DNA of 64,000 nt from the NCBI RefSeq assembly GCF_042651565.1, contig NZ_JBHSDF010000003.1, one strand, 5' to 3'. Each line of letters opens with the position of its first letter. The stretch's first letter is position 1. The notes beneath the pieces are model-generated. The model had not been told where the DNA came from, searched no databases, and saw only the letters and a program-made list of their open reading frames with translations. The DNA is from Salinispirillum marinum (GTDB taxonomy: Bacteria; Pseudomonadota; Gammaproteobacteria; Pseudomonadales; Natronospirillaceae). This document shows positions 35,364-43,548 of the stretch, piece after piece. Position numbers and translations under genes: made by a program.

Positions 35364-36806
35364 ATGAAGCCGATTCTACCCACATTGATCAGTCTGCTGT
35401 GTTTGTTCTTAGTCGCTTGTGGCGACGACAACAACGCGTCTGGCAGTTCAGCCAGTGAACGTGATGCGCGCTTGACTCGGCCATTGGGTGACCAGACGAT
35501 ATTGGGCCGTGCTGCCTATGATGATCCATTGCCTTGGGCACCGATCTACGCACAGGACATGATTGATGGCGAGTTGGATCTACTGTTGGCGACGGCAGCA
35601 AATGAAGTGGGTCGTTTCCGACTGCTGGGGCTGTTTAACGAACAAGGGCTCATATACACCGCACCGGCGGAACCGGAGGGCGTAGAACTGTATTCGTTCT
35701 ATCGCATGGGCATTACAGGAACGTCAGGACGGGTCAACATCAACCCTATTACAGACGCTGTCGTGCGGGCGTATCTTTGGCAAGATCGAGACACCTCACC
35801 GGAAGCATGTTTCTACGATGAAAGTTGCGCCGAAGCACTGGCCAGTGACCTCGACAGCGAACTCATAGAATTCATCACCGATGGCTTATCCGGTTTTTTA
35901 GGCGACGCCTGGCGCATGCCCGATACCTACAACCCCTTTACCACCGAACATTTGGAAACAGACACGCTTTCCGCAACCCTATCAGCCACGCGTTTTCGTT
36001 ATTCAACCGTGACCAATGATGAAGATGAGATCATCGCCCGTTTCATACACGTCTGCTCGACCTTTCTCGGCAGTCGGGAATATACCGCTAATCTACTTGA
36101 ATTAACGGAAGGCTATACACGCCCGGCCGACGCAGAATTCGAATCCTGCACCATCACGTCACCACCGGGCATGCCGTTTGAGGTTGATGTCACGGCCACA
36201 CCAAACAATGGTGATGTACCACTGGACACCGACATCACGATTGCCTTGTCGGGTGAGGCCGTAACGGCGGCTGAAAGCGTCGTATTTGAAGCTGCCTTGC
36301 TCAATCCACGCGGTCAACCGGTGGCTTTCTGGGATACAACGACACAAAGTTTCACCTTGAGCAATGTGGGACAGTATCGGGTGAATGTGGTGGCCACCGC
36401 AGACGGTGTGGTCGCACAAGGAGGGGTGGATATTAACGTGACCGGCGTTGCACCGGATTTTAGCTTGGCCACCTGGGGCGACTCTGGAAGTTGGCGCGTT
36501 CCACGCCTGATCAATACTTCGTCCATCAATAAGTGTGCGGAGCTGCTTGATGGATCGCGTCTTCAATGGCCGTACGACATGGAAGACCCCGACGTCATCT
36601 ATGATGAAACGGGTATTTGCAGTCGAACCGAGCAACTCGAGGGCACGCTCATCGGCTGGTGCAGCGATTTGGAATTAGAAACCCGACTGTACTTCTATCG
36701 CCACCCTACCCAGTCGGCGTTAAACGAGAGCCTTGCTGCTCAGCAGGCCCGCGAGCGTGGCCGCTGCGAAACCAGCGAGAGTCAGGCATGGACCAACGCC
36801 CCCTGA
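35364..36806 (+). CDS. Unrecognised lipoprotein with an Ig/PKD-like domain
   Basis: This 480-residue protein has a lipoprotein signal peptide whose lipobox LVAC places the lipidated cysteine at residue 19, followed by DDNNASGSSAS, a typical linker. The aspartate-rich start of the mature part favours inner-membrane retention by the E. coli +2 rule, but that rule is not universal. Residues about 270-370 (PFEVDVTATPNNGDVPLDT and onward) look like a PKD/Ig-type beta sandwich. Cysteines occur in spaced pairs in the mature protein. Function unknown. A bidirectional terminator follows. Confidence 0.8.
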   Translation: MKPILPTLISLLCLFLVACGDDNNASGSSASERDARLTRPLGDQTILGRAAYDDPLPWAPIYAQDMIDGELDLLLATAANEVGRFRLLGLFNEQGLIYTAPAEPEGVELYSFYRMGITGTSGRVNINPITDAVVRAYLWQDRDTSPEACFYDESCAEALASDLDSELIEFITDGLSGFLGDAWRMPDTYNPFTTEHLETDTLSATLSATRFRYSTVTNDEDEIIARFIHVCSTFLGSREYTANLLELTEGYTRPADAEFESCTITSPPGMPFEVDVTATPNNGDVPLDTDITIALSGEAVTAAESVVFEAALLNPRGQPVAFWDTTTQSFTLSNVGQYRVNVVATADGVVAQGGVDINVTGVAPDFSLATWGDSGSWRVPRLINTSSINKCAELLDGSRLQWPYDMEDPDVIYDETGICSRTEQLEGTLIGWCSDLELETRLYFYRHPTQSALNESLAAQQARERGRCETSESQAWTNAP

Positions 36807-36822
36807 TTCCTCCAGCCACAAA

Positions 36823-36844
36823 AAAGGCCGCGTAGGCGGCCTTT
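36823..36844. terminator. Bidirectional terminator between convergent genes
   Basis: AAAGGCCGC at 36823-36831 and GCGGCCTTT at 36836-36844 form a perfect 9-base stem with a GTAG loop. Further A bases upstream give a six-T run on the minus strand. It serves the lipoprotein gene and the opposing outer-membrane protein gene. Confidence 0.85.
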
Positions 36845-36866
36845 CGATGTTCATGGTAGCGTAGGA

Positions 36867-37667
36867 TCAGAAACTGACCACGGCACCGACAAAAACACCT
36901 GAGGTGTCGAAATTCAACACCGCTTCGTCTGGCATAAAGGCTGAATCCGCACCATTGATGTCAATGGTCCACTTACGGTAGCCCGCTTCCACACCGACCT
37001 TCGCCAACAAGTTAGTAGGCAACGGCGCGTAATACCGCGCTTTAATGTGCCAATCGTTCATGCTGGCACCGGAGACTGGCAAGGTATTAATAGCACCGGA
37101 AATCTGCGCGTCTACCACAGGAATACTTACCGCACCGGCCAAATGCAGGCTAGGAATAAATAAACGAACGCCATTGGCTTCAAAGTCTTGGGTTTGAGAC
37201 TGTCCACCCACCTCAGCCGTAAAACCGCCCAGCATCCAACGTGCGTTTACACCCGCATCAAGGTAATCCACAAACGGAAACATCTTCAAGCTCAGAACTA
37301 AGGCGGTGTCCAAATGGGACATATCCAACTCAGCTTCACCACTGACATTGAACGACTCACCAAAGAATTCGACGGTGCCATTCACGTTGTCGTTCGACAA
37401 TTTCATGGACTCATAACGGACTTTCAAGTCGGGCAACAAGGGAAAACCCAAACGGCCACTGACGTACAGGCCATTGGCTGCATCCAAATCCAGGTTCACG
37501 ACATCACCACCACTGCCGGTCAGCGATACATCATCGCCAATCGCACCGCTGTTCAGCGTGTTAAAATTCATCCCCAAACCGGCTTCAACATCCACCAAGG
37601 GCAGCGCTGAAACGGCGGGTGCGGTAGCTACCATAGCCATGGCCAACAACGTTTTTTTCATGCTCAT
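36867..37667 (-). CDS. Outer-membrane beta-barrel protein, TIGR04219-like
   Basis: This 266-residue protein has a signal peptide ending near residue 22 (VSA-LP). It then has alternating amphipathic strands, and its final residues FVGAVVSF end in phenylalanine, the BAM recognition mark. Start and pattern (LPLVDVEAGLGMN, then GRLGFPLLPDLKVRYE) match small TIGR04219-type barrel proteins. AGAGG precedes the ATG. The role is unknown, perhaps a small outer-membrane channel or structural barrel. It follows purC by 20 bases. Confidence 0.75.
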   Translation of the reverse strand: MSMKKTLLAMAMVATAPAVSALPLVDVEAGLGMNFNTLNSGAIGDDVSLTGSGGDVVNLDLDAANGLYVSGRLGFPLLPDLKVRYESMKLSNDNVNGTVEFFGESFNVSGEAELDMSHLDTALVLSLKMFPFVDYLDAGVNARWMLGGFTAEVGGQSQTQDFEANGVRLFIPSLHLAGAVSIPVVDAQISGAINTLPVSGASMNDWHIKARYYAPLPTNLLAKVGVEAGYRKWTIDINGADSAFMPDEAVLNFDTSGVFVGAVVSF

Positions 37668-37687
37668 GCTTTTTTCCTCTTACGCCT

Positions 37688-38404
37688 TTAGGCGGTAAAC
37701 GTTACGCCAATGCGACGCCCAACTTCTTCATAGGCTTCAATGACATTTCCCAGATCCTGACGAAAACGGTCTTTGTCCAATTTTTCGAGCGTGGTTTTGT
37801 CCCACAACCGGCAGCCATCGGGTGAAAATTCATCCCCTAAGACCAATTGGTCGCCAACTAAACCAAATTCGAGCTTATAGTCGACCAAAATCAAATTGCC
37901 TTCATCGAACAGCTTAGTCAAGACTTGGTTCACTGCCAAGGTCAACGCTTTCATGCCAGCAATTTGTTCTTCGGTTGCCCAGCCAAAGCTAATGATGTGC
38001 GCATCATTAATCATGGGGTCACCCAGCGCATCGTTTTTGTAGAAAAACTCGAACACCGGCGGATTCAGTTCTTGGCCTTCCGCCAACCCTAAGCGGCGCA
38101 CCAAGCTGCCTGCGGCCCGGTTACGTACCACACATTCTACCGGCAACATGGTTAGGCTTTTGACCACGGACTCATGTGGGCTCAACAGCTTGACGAAATG
38201 CGTTGGTATACCTGCTGCGGCCAACTTCTCCATAATGAACGCATTAAATTGATTGTTCACCAAGCCCTTGCGCGCTAAGGCTTCCTTCTTCTTGCCATCA
38301 AACGCCGAGGTGTCGTCACGAAACTCCATGACCAACAGACCGTCTTCATCCGTGGTGTAGACAGATTTCGCTTTCCCGGCATAGAGCAGCGTGTTTTTGT
38401 TCAT
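37688..38404 (-). CDS. purC: Phosphoribosylaminoimidazole-succinocarboxamide synthase
   Basis: This 238-residue enzyme of purine synthesis joins aspartate to CAIR using ATP. It has the ATP loop LLYAGKAKSVY at the start, VVRNRAAGSLVRRLG, and LVDYKLEFG, followed by DEFSPDGCRLWD. I start at the ATG at 38402-38404, preceded by GAGGGG. The frame opens 27 codons upstream, inside the metallo-hydrolase gene. It is last in the dapA-bamC-MBL-purC row found in pseudomonads. Confidence 0.95.
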   Translation of the reverse strand: MNKNTLLYAGKAKSVYTTDEDGLLVMEFRDDTSAFDGKKKEALARKGLVNNQFNAFIMEKLAAAGIPTHFVKLLSPHESVVKSLTMLPVECVVRNRAAGSLVRRLGLAEGQELNPPVFEFFYKNDALGDPMINDAHIISFGWATEEQIAGMKALTLAVNQVLTKLFDEGNLILVDYKLEFGLVGDQLVLGDEFSPDGCRLWDKTTLEKLDKDRFRQDLGNVIEAYEEVGRRIGVTFTA

Positions 38405-38417
38405 CGTAGCAAGCCCC

Positions 38418-39191
38418 TCAGAGCGGTTGAATCTGACACCAGTCAAAGCCGGCGTCCTGACAATTGAATTGTAATTTATCTTCATGGCCCGGCATGACCG
38501 ATGCCAACGTGGCTTTCGCTAGCGCAAGATCATTATTCTGTTCGCTGATGTGCGAAATAATCACCTTCTGCACGCGCGCCAAATCTATTTGCTGCAACAG
38601 TTCAGCGCTTTGCCGATTGCTTAAATGGCCCAACGCACCGCCTACCCGGCGTTTTAACGACGGTGGATAAGGCCCTTCAGCGAGCAATTCAGGGTCATGA
38701 TTGGCCTCCAGAATTAGCGCATCAACCTGCTGATAAAGATTCACAACATGCGGCGTAATATGCCCCAAGTCAGTCAAAATCCCCAAACGATGCGACTCAT
38801 AGCCAAGCACGAACTGACAGGCCTCACGCGCATCATGCGGAACCGCGACGGGTTCAATGTGCAAATCCCCCAGGCGAAAGGGTGTATGCAGGTCTATCGT
38901 TTGAACACGAGGATCGGCCATACAGTCCAAGGCAATCGCGGTTCCTGCCGACATAAAAACAGGCACATTTAACTTCCGGGACAACGCCATTACGCCTTTA
39001 GCATGGTCGCCATGCTCATGCGTAACCAGAATGGCCGAAAGCTGGCTCGGCTCGAAGGCTAAGCGTGCCATGCGCTGCAAAGTCTCTTTCACACTAAAAC
39101 CACAGTCGATTAAAACGGCGGTGTCAGCGGCACGTACCAAGGTCGCGTTTCCTTTACTGCCACTGCCCAAGGACGCAAACTGCATGAGCAT
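38418..39191 (-). CDS. MBL-fold metallo-hydrolase (YycJ/WalJ-like)
   Basis: This 257-residue beta-lactamase-fold hydrolase has the early SLGSGSKGNATLV signature, the zinc motif THEHGDHAKG, and later NLYQQVDALILEANHD and HISEQNNDL. It is close to the YycJ/WalJ exonuclease-like group, whose members are implicated in DNA mismatch processing, though that is shown in Firmicutes. It lies between bamC and purC as in pseudomonads. Confidence 0.85.
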   Translation of the reverse strand: MLMQFASLGSGSKGNATLVRAADTAVLIDCGFSVKETLQRMARLAFEPSQLSAILVTHEHGDHAKGVMALSRKLNVPVFMSAGTAIALDCMADPRVQTIDLHTPFRLGDLHIEPVAVPHDAREACQFVLGYESHRLGILTDLGHITPHVVNLYQQVDALILEANHDPELLAEGPYPPSLKRRVGGALGHLSNRQSAELLQQIDLARVQKVIISHISEQNNDLALAKATLASVMPGHEDKLQFNCQDAGFDWCQIQPL

Positions 39192-39193
39192 GA

Positions 39194-39760
39194 TTACAGT
39201 GTATCGTACAGTTCTTGCAGCAACTCTCGCTGGGTCGCTACGGGAAACGACAGTTCGCCTTCGCGTTCCATGTGGATCTGTGTGCCATTAGAAAAGGAGT
39301 AAAAATAGATGTTAATTTGTGGTCGCGCTGGAATAAGTTGGTCACTGCGGCGTTCCAGCCATGGTGTGCCATCGATGGAAATCCGGCTTTCCGCGTAGTC
39401 GGTTTGCCGGATAGACCATTCCAATGCCTCAATCGCGGCTTCTATTTGCGTCGCTGCAGTGGCTGGCACAACCGGTAGCTCGATGATGGGTAAGCCATTT
39501 GCATCGGTAAATAACCGCGCTTCTTCAATGACCCGGACATCCGTCATTTCCTCGATCGACAATACCCGGCGCGGAGCTGCGAGGTCGACACGAGAATCTT
39601 TGGGCAGTGGATTGGCAATCGCATACCGTGAGCTTTCCGGCGGTAGCAGGTCGGATTGGTAGGATCGGGTCAATTCACCGGGTTGCTGAGTTATCAAAGG
39701 CGCACTGGAACAGCCCACCAGACTCAACACCATCACGCTACAGATTATTCGCCACATCAC
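39194..39760 (-). CDS. bamC: Short BamC-type lipoprotein of the outer-membrane assembly complex
   Basis: This 188-residue protein has a lipoprotein signal with lipobox LVGC (Cys 17). The stretch ending LDLAAPRRVLSIEEM corresponds to the N-terminal unstructured segment by which BamC binds BamD. A single helix-grip-like domain follows. E. coli BamC is about 344 residues with two such domains, so this one seems to lack the second. Identification leans on position (dapA-bamC-purC) and the lipobox. The stop region touches the metallo-hydrolase start. Confidence 0.75.
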   Translation of the reverse strand: MMWRIICSVMVLSLVGCSSAPLITQQPGELTRSYQSDLLPPESSRYAIANPLPKDSRVDLAAPRRVLSIEEMTDVRVIEEARLFTDANGLPIIELPVVPATAATQIEAAIEALEWSIRQTDYAESRISIDGTPWLERRSDQLIPARPQINIYFYSFSNGTQIHMEREGELSFPVATQRELLQELYDTL

Positions 39761-40632
39761 AGGATGCCAGACTCCATCATTGCGTGTTTCAATGTCTCAT
39801 GATATTGGCTGTGTAAGGGCACCAAGGGCAAACGAATGCCCGGCGGAATCAAGCCCATTAAATGCAAGGCCCACTTCACCGGCACCGGATTACTTTCGAG
39901 GAACAAATTTTTATGCAACGGTTGCAGCAAATTATCCAAACGTTCGGCCAACTCCAGATTGCCTGACATCGCTGCCTCACACATATTCTGCATGGCTAAA
40001 GGGGACACGTTGGCCGTCACCGAGATCAGGCCGTCACCACCTTCCAACAAAAAGTCCTTACTGGTGGCGTCGTCACCGGAATACAGCGCAAAATCCTGGC
40101 CCGCCAGTTGTTTAATGGCCTTAACCCGGCTCACGTCACCCGTGGCTTCTTTCACGCCCACGATGTTATCAATACGACTCAATCGTGCGATGGTTTCATT
40201 GCTCATGTCGGTCACGGTGCGGCTGGGGACATTGTACAGAATCATGGGCAAATCAACGGCGGCCGCGATGGTTTTAAAGTGCTGGTATAAGCCTTCTTGA
40301 CTGGGTTTGTTGTAATACGGTACGACCGACAACCCCATAGACGCCCCAACCTCGGCGGCGGCACGTGTCAGCTCAATCGCTTCCATGGTGTTGTTCGCTC
40401 CGGTTCCCGCCACGACGGGAATGCGCCCGGCACAGTATTCTACGGTGAATTTAACCACGGACTTATGTTCGGCCATACTGAGAGTGGTGGATTCGCCGGT
40501 TGTACCCATGGATACAATGGCTTGTGTTTTGTTCTCGATATGAAAATCGAGCAATTGCTCCAAACTTTCCCAATGGATGCTTCCGTCTTCCGACATTGGG
40601 GTCACCAGAGCAACCATACTCCCAGTAATCAT
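39757..40632 (-). CDS. dapA: 4-hydroxy-tetrahydrodipicolinate synthase
   Basis: This 291-residue TIM-barrel aldolase condenses pyruvate and aspartate semialdehyde on the path to lysine and peptidoglycan. It has MGTTGESTTLS, the tyrosine motif ILYNVPSRT, and the Schiff-base lysine in VGVKEATGD at about residue 161. All key residues are present. It overlaps bamC by 4 bases, so the genes are probably coupled. Confidence 0.96.
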   Translation of the reverse strand: MITGSMVALVTPMSEDGSIHWESLEQLLDFHIENKTQAIVSMGTTGESTTLSMAEHKSVVKFTVEYCAGRIPVVAGTGANNTMEAIELTRAAAEVGASMGLSVVPYYNKPSQEGLYQHFKTIAAAVDLPMILYNVPSRTVTDMSNETIARLSRIDNIVGVKEATGDVSRVKAIKQLAGQDFALYSGDDATSKDFLLEGGDGLISVTANVSPLAMQNMCEAAMSGNLELAERLDNLLQPLHKNLFLESNPVPVKWALHLMGLIPPGIRLPLVPLHSQYHETLKHAMMESGIL

Positions 40633-40738
40633 GTTTCTACTCCCGCCTAATGGCGTGCTAACGGCATATTTAAGGGCGCAATGTTAAAGGTCTAGCCGCG
40701 CTATCTCAACCAAGCTGACTCTGCAAAGACAATATTTT

Positions 40739-41812
40739 TTACACGATGTCAGGATGCTTGGGCCAGGCGTTGTAGATTGCCTTCACCAAGGTGGCAAGCG
40801 GTATGGCGAAAAATACGCCCCAAAAGCCCCACACACCGCCAAAAAACAACACGGCAATGATGATGAAGATCGGGTGTAAATTAACCGCTTCGGAAAACAA
40901 CAAAGGCACCAGGACGTTCCCGTCCAAAATCTGAATCACCAAATAAACCACCAACACGGTATAAAACTGTGGACCAACACCCATCTGAAACAACGCAATC
41001 AGGGCCACCGGCACGGTCGCCAAGGTAGCGCCGATGTACGGTATCAACACCGACAAACCCACCAATAACGCCAACAAGGCCGCATAATTCAGTCCAAGTA
41101 CTTCAAAGGCAACAAAGCTGACTGTACCGACGATGAGAATTTCAATGACCTTACCACGAATGTAGTTGGCAATTTGCTGGTTCATTTCTATGCCAATATT
41201 GGTCAATAGCCGCCGCCGCGTAGGCAAAAGAGTAAGCCACGAATCCCAGAGGGTGCGCCTGTCCTTGAGCATGAAAAACACCATCAAGGGGACAATGATG
41301 AGGTAGATCAAAATAGTGACCAGATTAGGAATGGTCGACAACGAATATTCGAGTATGCGCGGTAAAAAGTTAGCCGCTTGATTGCCAATGGAACTTAAAT
41401 TGAGCTGGCTCATAAAGCGGCGCGTTTCCGCTTCATCGAACACGTCCGGAAAACGTTCGGGCAACAACGCCAGTGCCGCTTGCATTTGATTGAGCATCTT
41501 GGGCAATTCACTGGTCAGGGTCATGAGCTGCCCCCACAAGAAAGGCACCAAGACCAGGAGCACCAAAAGCAGTACCCCCAAGAACAGGAGTGACAAAAGC
41601 GATGCGGCCACGGTAATGGGTAGCTTCATCCGCACCAGACGATCCATAATAGGCGCCAAAACATAGGCCACAATCAGCGCTGCAATCACGGGTGCCAGCA
41701 CCCCGCCAAACAACCAAATGACAAGGACAGCGGAAACCAACACCAATGCCAGTATGACGGCCTCTTCATCATGAAAATAACGCTGGTACATGCGCTCGAA
41801 CACTTTAAGCAT
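40739..41812 (-). CDS. AI-2E/PerM-family membrane transporter
   Basis: This 357-residue protein has about eight membrane helices and an amphipathic middle region with the family features RRLLTNIGIEMNQQIANYIRG and LVGLSVLIPYIGATLATVPV. These mark the AI-2E (TqsA/YdiK/PerM) exporters. The frame opens much earlier, but the ATG at 41810-41812 (MLKVFERMYQ) is the natural start and overlaps the upstream TusA-like gene by 8 bases. In pseudomonads the same gene follows the TusA-like gene. Confidence 0.85.
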   Translation of the reverse strand: MLKVFERMYQRYFHDEEAVILALVLVSAVLVIWLFGGVLAPVIAALIVAYVLAPIMDRLVRMKLPITVAASLLSLLFLGVLLLVLLVLVPFLWGQLMTLTSELPKMLNQMQAALALLPERFPDVFDEAETRRFMSQLNLSSIGNQAANFLPRILEYSLSTIPNLVTILIYLIIVPLMVFFMLKDRRTLWDSWLTLLPTRRRLLTNIGIEMNQQIANYIRGKVIEILIVGTVSFVAFEVLGLNYAALLALLVGLSVLIPYIGATLATVPVALIALFQMGVGPQFYTVLVVYLVIQILDGNVLVPLLFSEAVNLHPIFIIIAVLFFGGVWGFWGVFFAIPLATLVKAIYNAWPKHPDIV

Positions 41813-42053
41813 GACGTGGACCTGCCTCAATAATAAACACGCACTGTTGTGGGTCGAATCGTTCTTCCACAAGAACATGATGCGTACTGCTGATAAACCG
41901 AGGGATATCCCGCCGGGACCCCGCATCCGTCGTGGCAATCAATAACTGTTCACCCGGTATAGCATGGGCCAGCCACTGTTTGGTTTTCAACAATGGTAAA
42001 GGACATGCCAACCCTGTGGCATCGATGTGGGTCTGAGCTATATTGGTTGCCAT
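41805..42053 (-). CDS. TusA-like sulfurtransferase-family protein
   Basis: This is an 82-residue protein with the sulfur-carrier motif at C17 in GLACPLPLLKTKQWL. It has the CPLPLLK form found in TusA paralogues rather than CPEP. By position, next to a BepA-like protease and PerM in front of nadA, it corresponds to P. aeruginosa PA1006. As I recall, PA1006 supports molybdenum-cofactor and nitrate-reductase function. Its ATG at 42051-42053 lies over the ATG of the divergent protease gene. AGG lies 7 bases upstream on its strand. Confidence 0.82.
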   Translation of the reverse strand: MATNIAQTHIDATGLACPLPLLKTKQWLAHAIPGEQLLIATTDAGSRRDIPRFISSTHHVLVEERFDPQQCVFIIEAGPRHA

Positions 42054-43482
42054 GAAACGACCTGTCGCTGACTCATCCTCAAAACGCCTATTTGTACGAT
42101 GGGGTTTACCACTATTTTTGCCCTTATGCACGCTGCTTATTCTGCTCACGACCAGTGCATCCGTTGGTTACGCACAAGCCAATTTACCGACGCTGGGCCA
42201 AAAAGATATCCGCACCGAGTTTGAAGAAGCAATATCCGGCTTACGCTACTTACGCTTTCTTAACAGAGAAGGCATCGTAGTACAGGACCCTGCACTGAGC
42301 TACTACCTGGAACAAAGCACCACCCCGCTGCTGCCGCACTTTGTCGGTGACCCAAGCCTAGCGCAATTGTCCATCATGGGTATCAATGATCGAACCTTTA
42401 ATGCCTTTGCGGTGCCCGGTGGTTTGGTCGGTGTGCACCTTGGCTTATTGGAAAATATGACCGAAACCGCCGATGTGCAAGCCATCATAGCACACGAATT
42501 GGGTCATCTCGCCCTCGGCCATCATGCGCGGTTGGCGACCAGCGCCAGGGAATCCACCGCATGGGTCATTGCCAGCTTACTGCTGACGCCACTGGCAGCA
42601 CAGATTGATCTCGACCTAGCTGCCGGCTTGTTTTACGGCGCACAAGGTTTTGCCATTCAACAACGATTAGCTTTTTCACGGGCCATGGAAGAAGAAGCCG
42701 ATCGCGCCGCCGTTAACGCCATGCGGTCGAGCGACCTATCTTTACAGGGCGTGATCAATGCGTATGAAGCAATGGCGCGCGTGCAACGCAGTCAGTCCGG
42801 AACAACCCAAAGTTCCTACCAAGGCACGCATCCGAACGTCAGCGCACGCTTAGCCGACCTGCGCAATCGTTTACAGGAAAACCCGACGGTCGCCGCGGGC
42901 TCAACACTGAGTATTCCCCTGTGCTGGGTGCAAGTCGACCTGGCGTTTACCGTACGCAGTCAAGCCGAGCGCTGCTTGCAGTATCAAAACCTGCACCGCC
43001 AACCGAGAAGCGAACAAGGTGAGCACTGGCAACGTTTGTTGACCACCTACCCGGCCAATCCGTACCTGTTTTACCGGGCCACCCAATGGCTGCAAGCGCA
43101 AGAACGCACACAGGGCGAGGCGGTACGAACAGAATTAAAAAGACAGGGTCGATTGATGCCTGACAGCGGCTTGGTTGCCCTGAGTGTACTTTCAGGTCAA
43201 CTGTACGAGTCTACTACGGAGCACGAACGCTGGGCGCGCACATTAATGGGCTTAGCGCCCAGCAATGACCTGTTGAGCTGGAGTGTACTCAGTGATAGCT
43301 ACAATCGCTTGGACAAACGAGCTCTAGCGTTCCGGGCCTCGGCTCAGAGCAGTTGGATCAAAGGAGAAGTAGGCACTGCGGCAGAACAATTACAGCGCGC
43401 CATTGAATTATCCGAGAACAGCACCGAACGCTTGGCTTGGACGCCGCAGTTGCGTCGCTGGCAGGCTTTAATCAGCTCCTAG
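42052..43482 (+). CDS. bepA: Periplasmic M48 metalloprotease/chaperone, BepA-like
   Basis: This 476-residue protein has a signal peptide (hydrophobic stretch at about 18-35, cut near AQA), the zinc motif H148-E-L-G-H in IIAHELGHLALGH, and a downstream EEEADRAAVNAM zinc ligand. TPR-like repeats occupy the last 150 residues. This matches BepA/YfgC, which degrades or helps assemble outer-membrane proteins such as LptD. The ATG at 42052 has no good ribosome site; a TTG at 42043 is an alternative. Its start codon overlaps that of the divergent TusA-like gene. Confidence 0.85.
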   Translation: MKRPVADSSSKRLFVRWGLPLFLPLCTLLILLTTSASVGYAQANLPTLGQKDIRTEFEEAISGLRYLRFLNREGIVVQDPALSYYLEQSTTPLLPHFVGDPSLAQLSIMGINDRTFNAFAVPGGLVGVHLGLLENMTETADVQAIIAHELGHLALGHHARLATSARESTAWVIASLLLTPLAAQIDLDLAAGLFYGAQGFAIQQRLAFSRAMEEEADRAAVNAMRSSDLSLQGVINAYEAMARVQRSQSGTTQSSYQGTHPNVSARLADLRNRLQENPTVAAGSTLSIPLCWVQVDLAFTVRSQAERCLQYQNLHRQPRSEQGEHWQRLLTTYPANPYLFYRATQWLQAQERTQGEAVRTELKRQGRLMPDSGLVALSVLSGQLYESTTEHERWARTLMGLAPSNDLLSWSVLSDSYNRLDKRALAFRASAQSSWIKGEVGTAAEQLQRAIELSENSTERLAWTPQLRRWQALISS

Positions 43483-43530
43483 GGAATCTCTGAACAACTA
43501 CCTCGCCGACATTGTTCAGAGGTTGCCTAG
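43479..43530. repeat. Long imperfect inverted repeat between bepA-like and nadA
   Basis: CTAGGGAATCTCTGAACAA at 43479-43497 pairs with 43512-43530, 17 of 19 matches with a 14-base loop. There is no T-run. It sits between convergent genes, so it may end transcription from both sides, or it may be a solo remnant of a mobile element. Confidence 0.6.
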
Positions 43531-43548
43531 CAATGGCTCACAGGTCTG

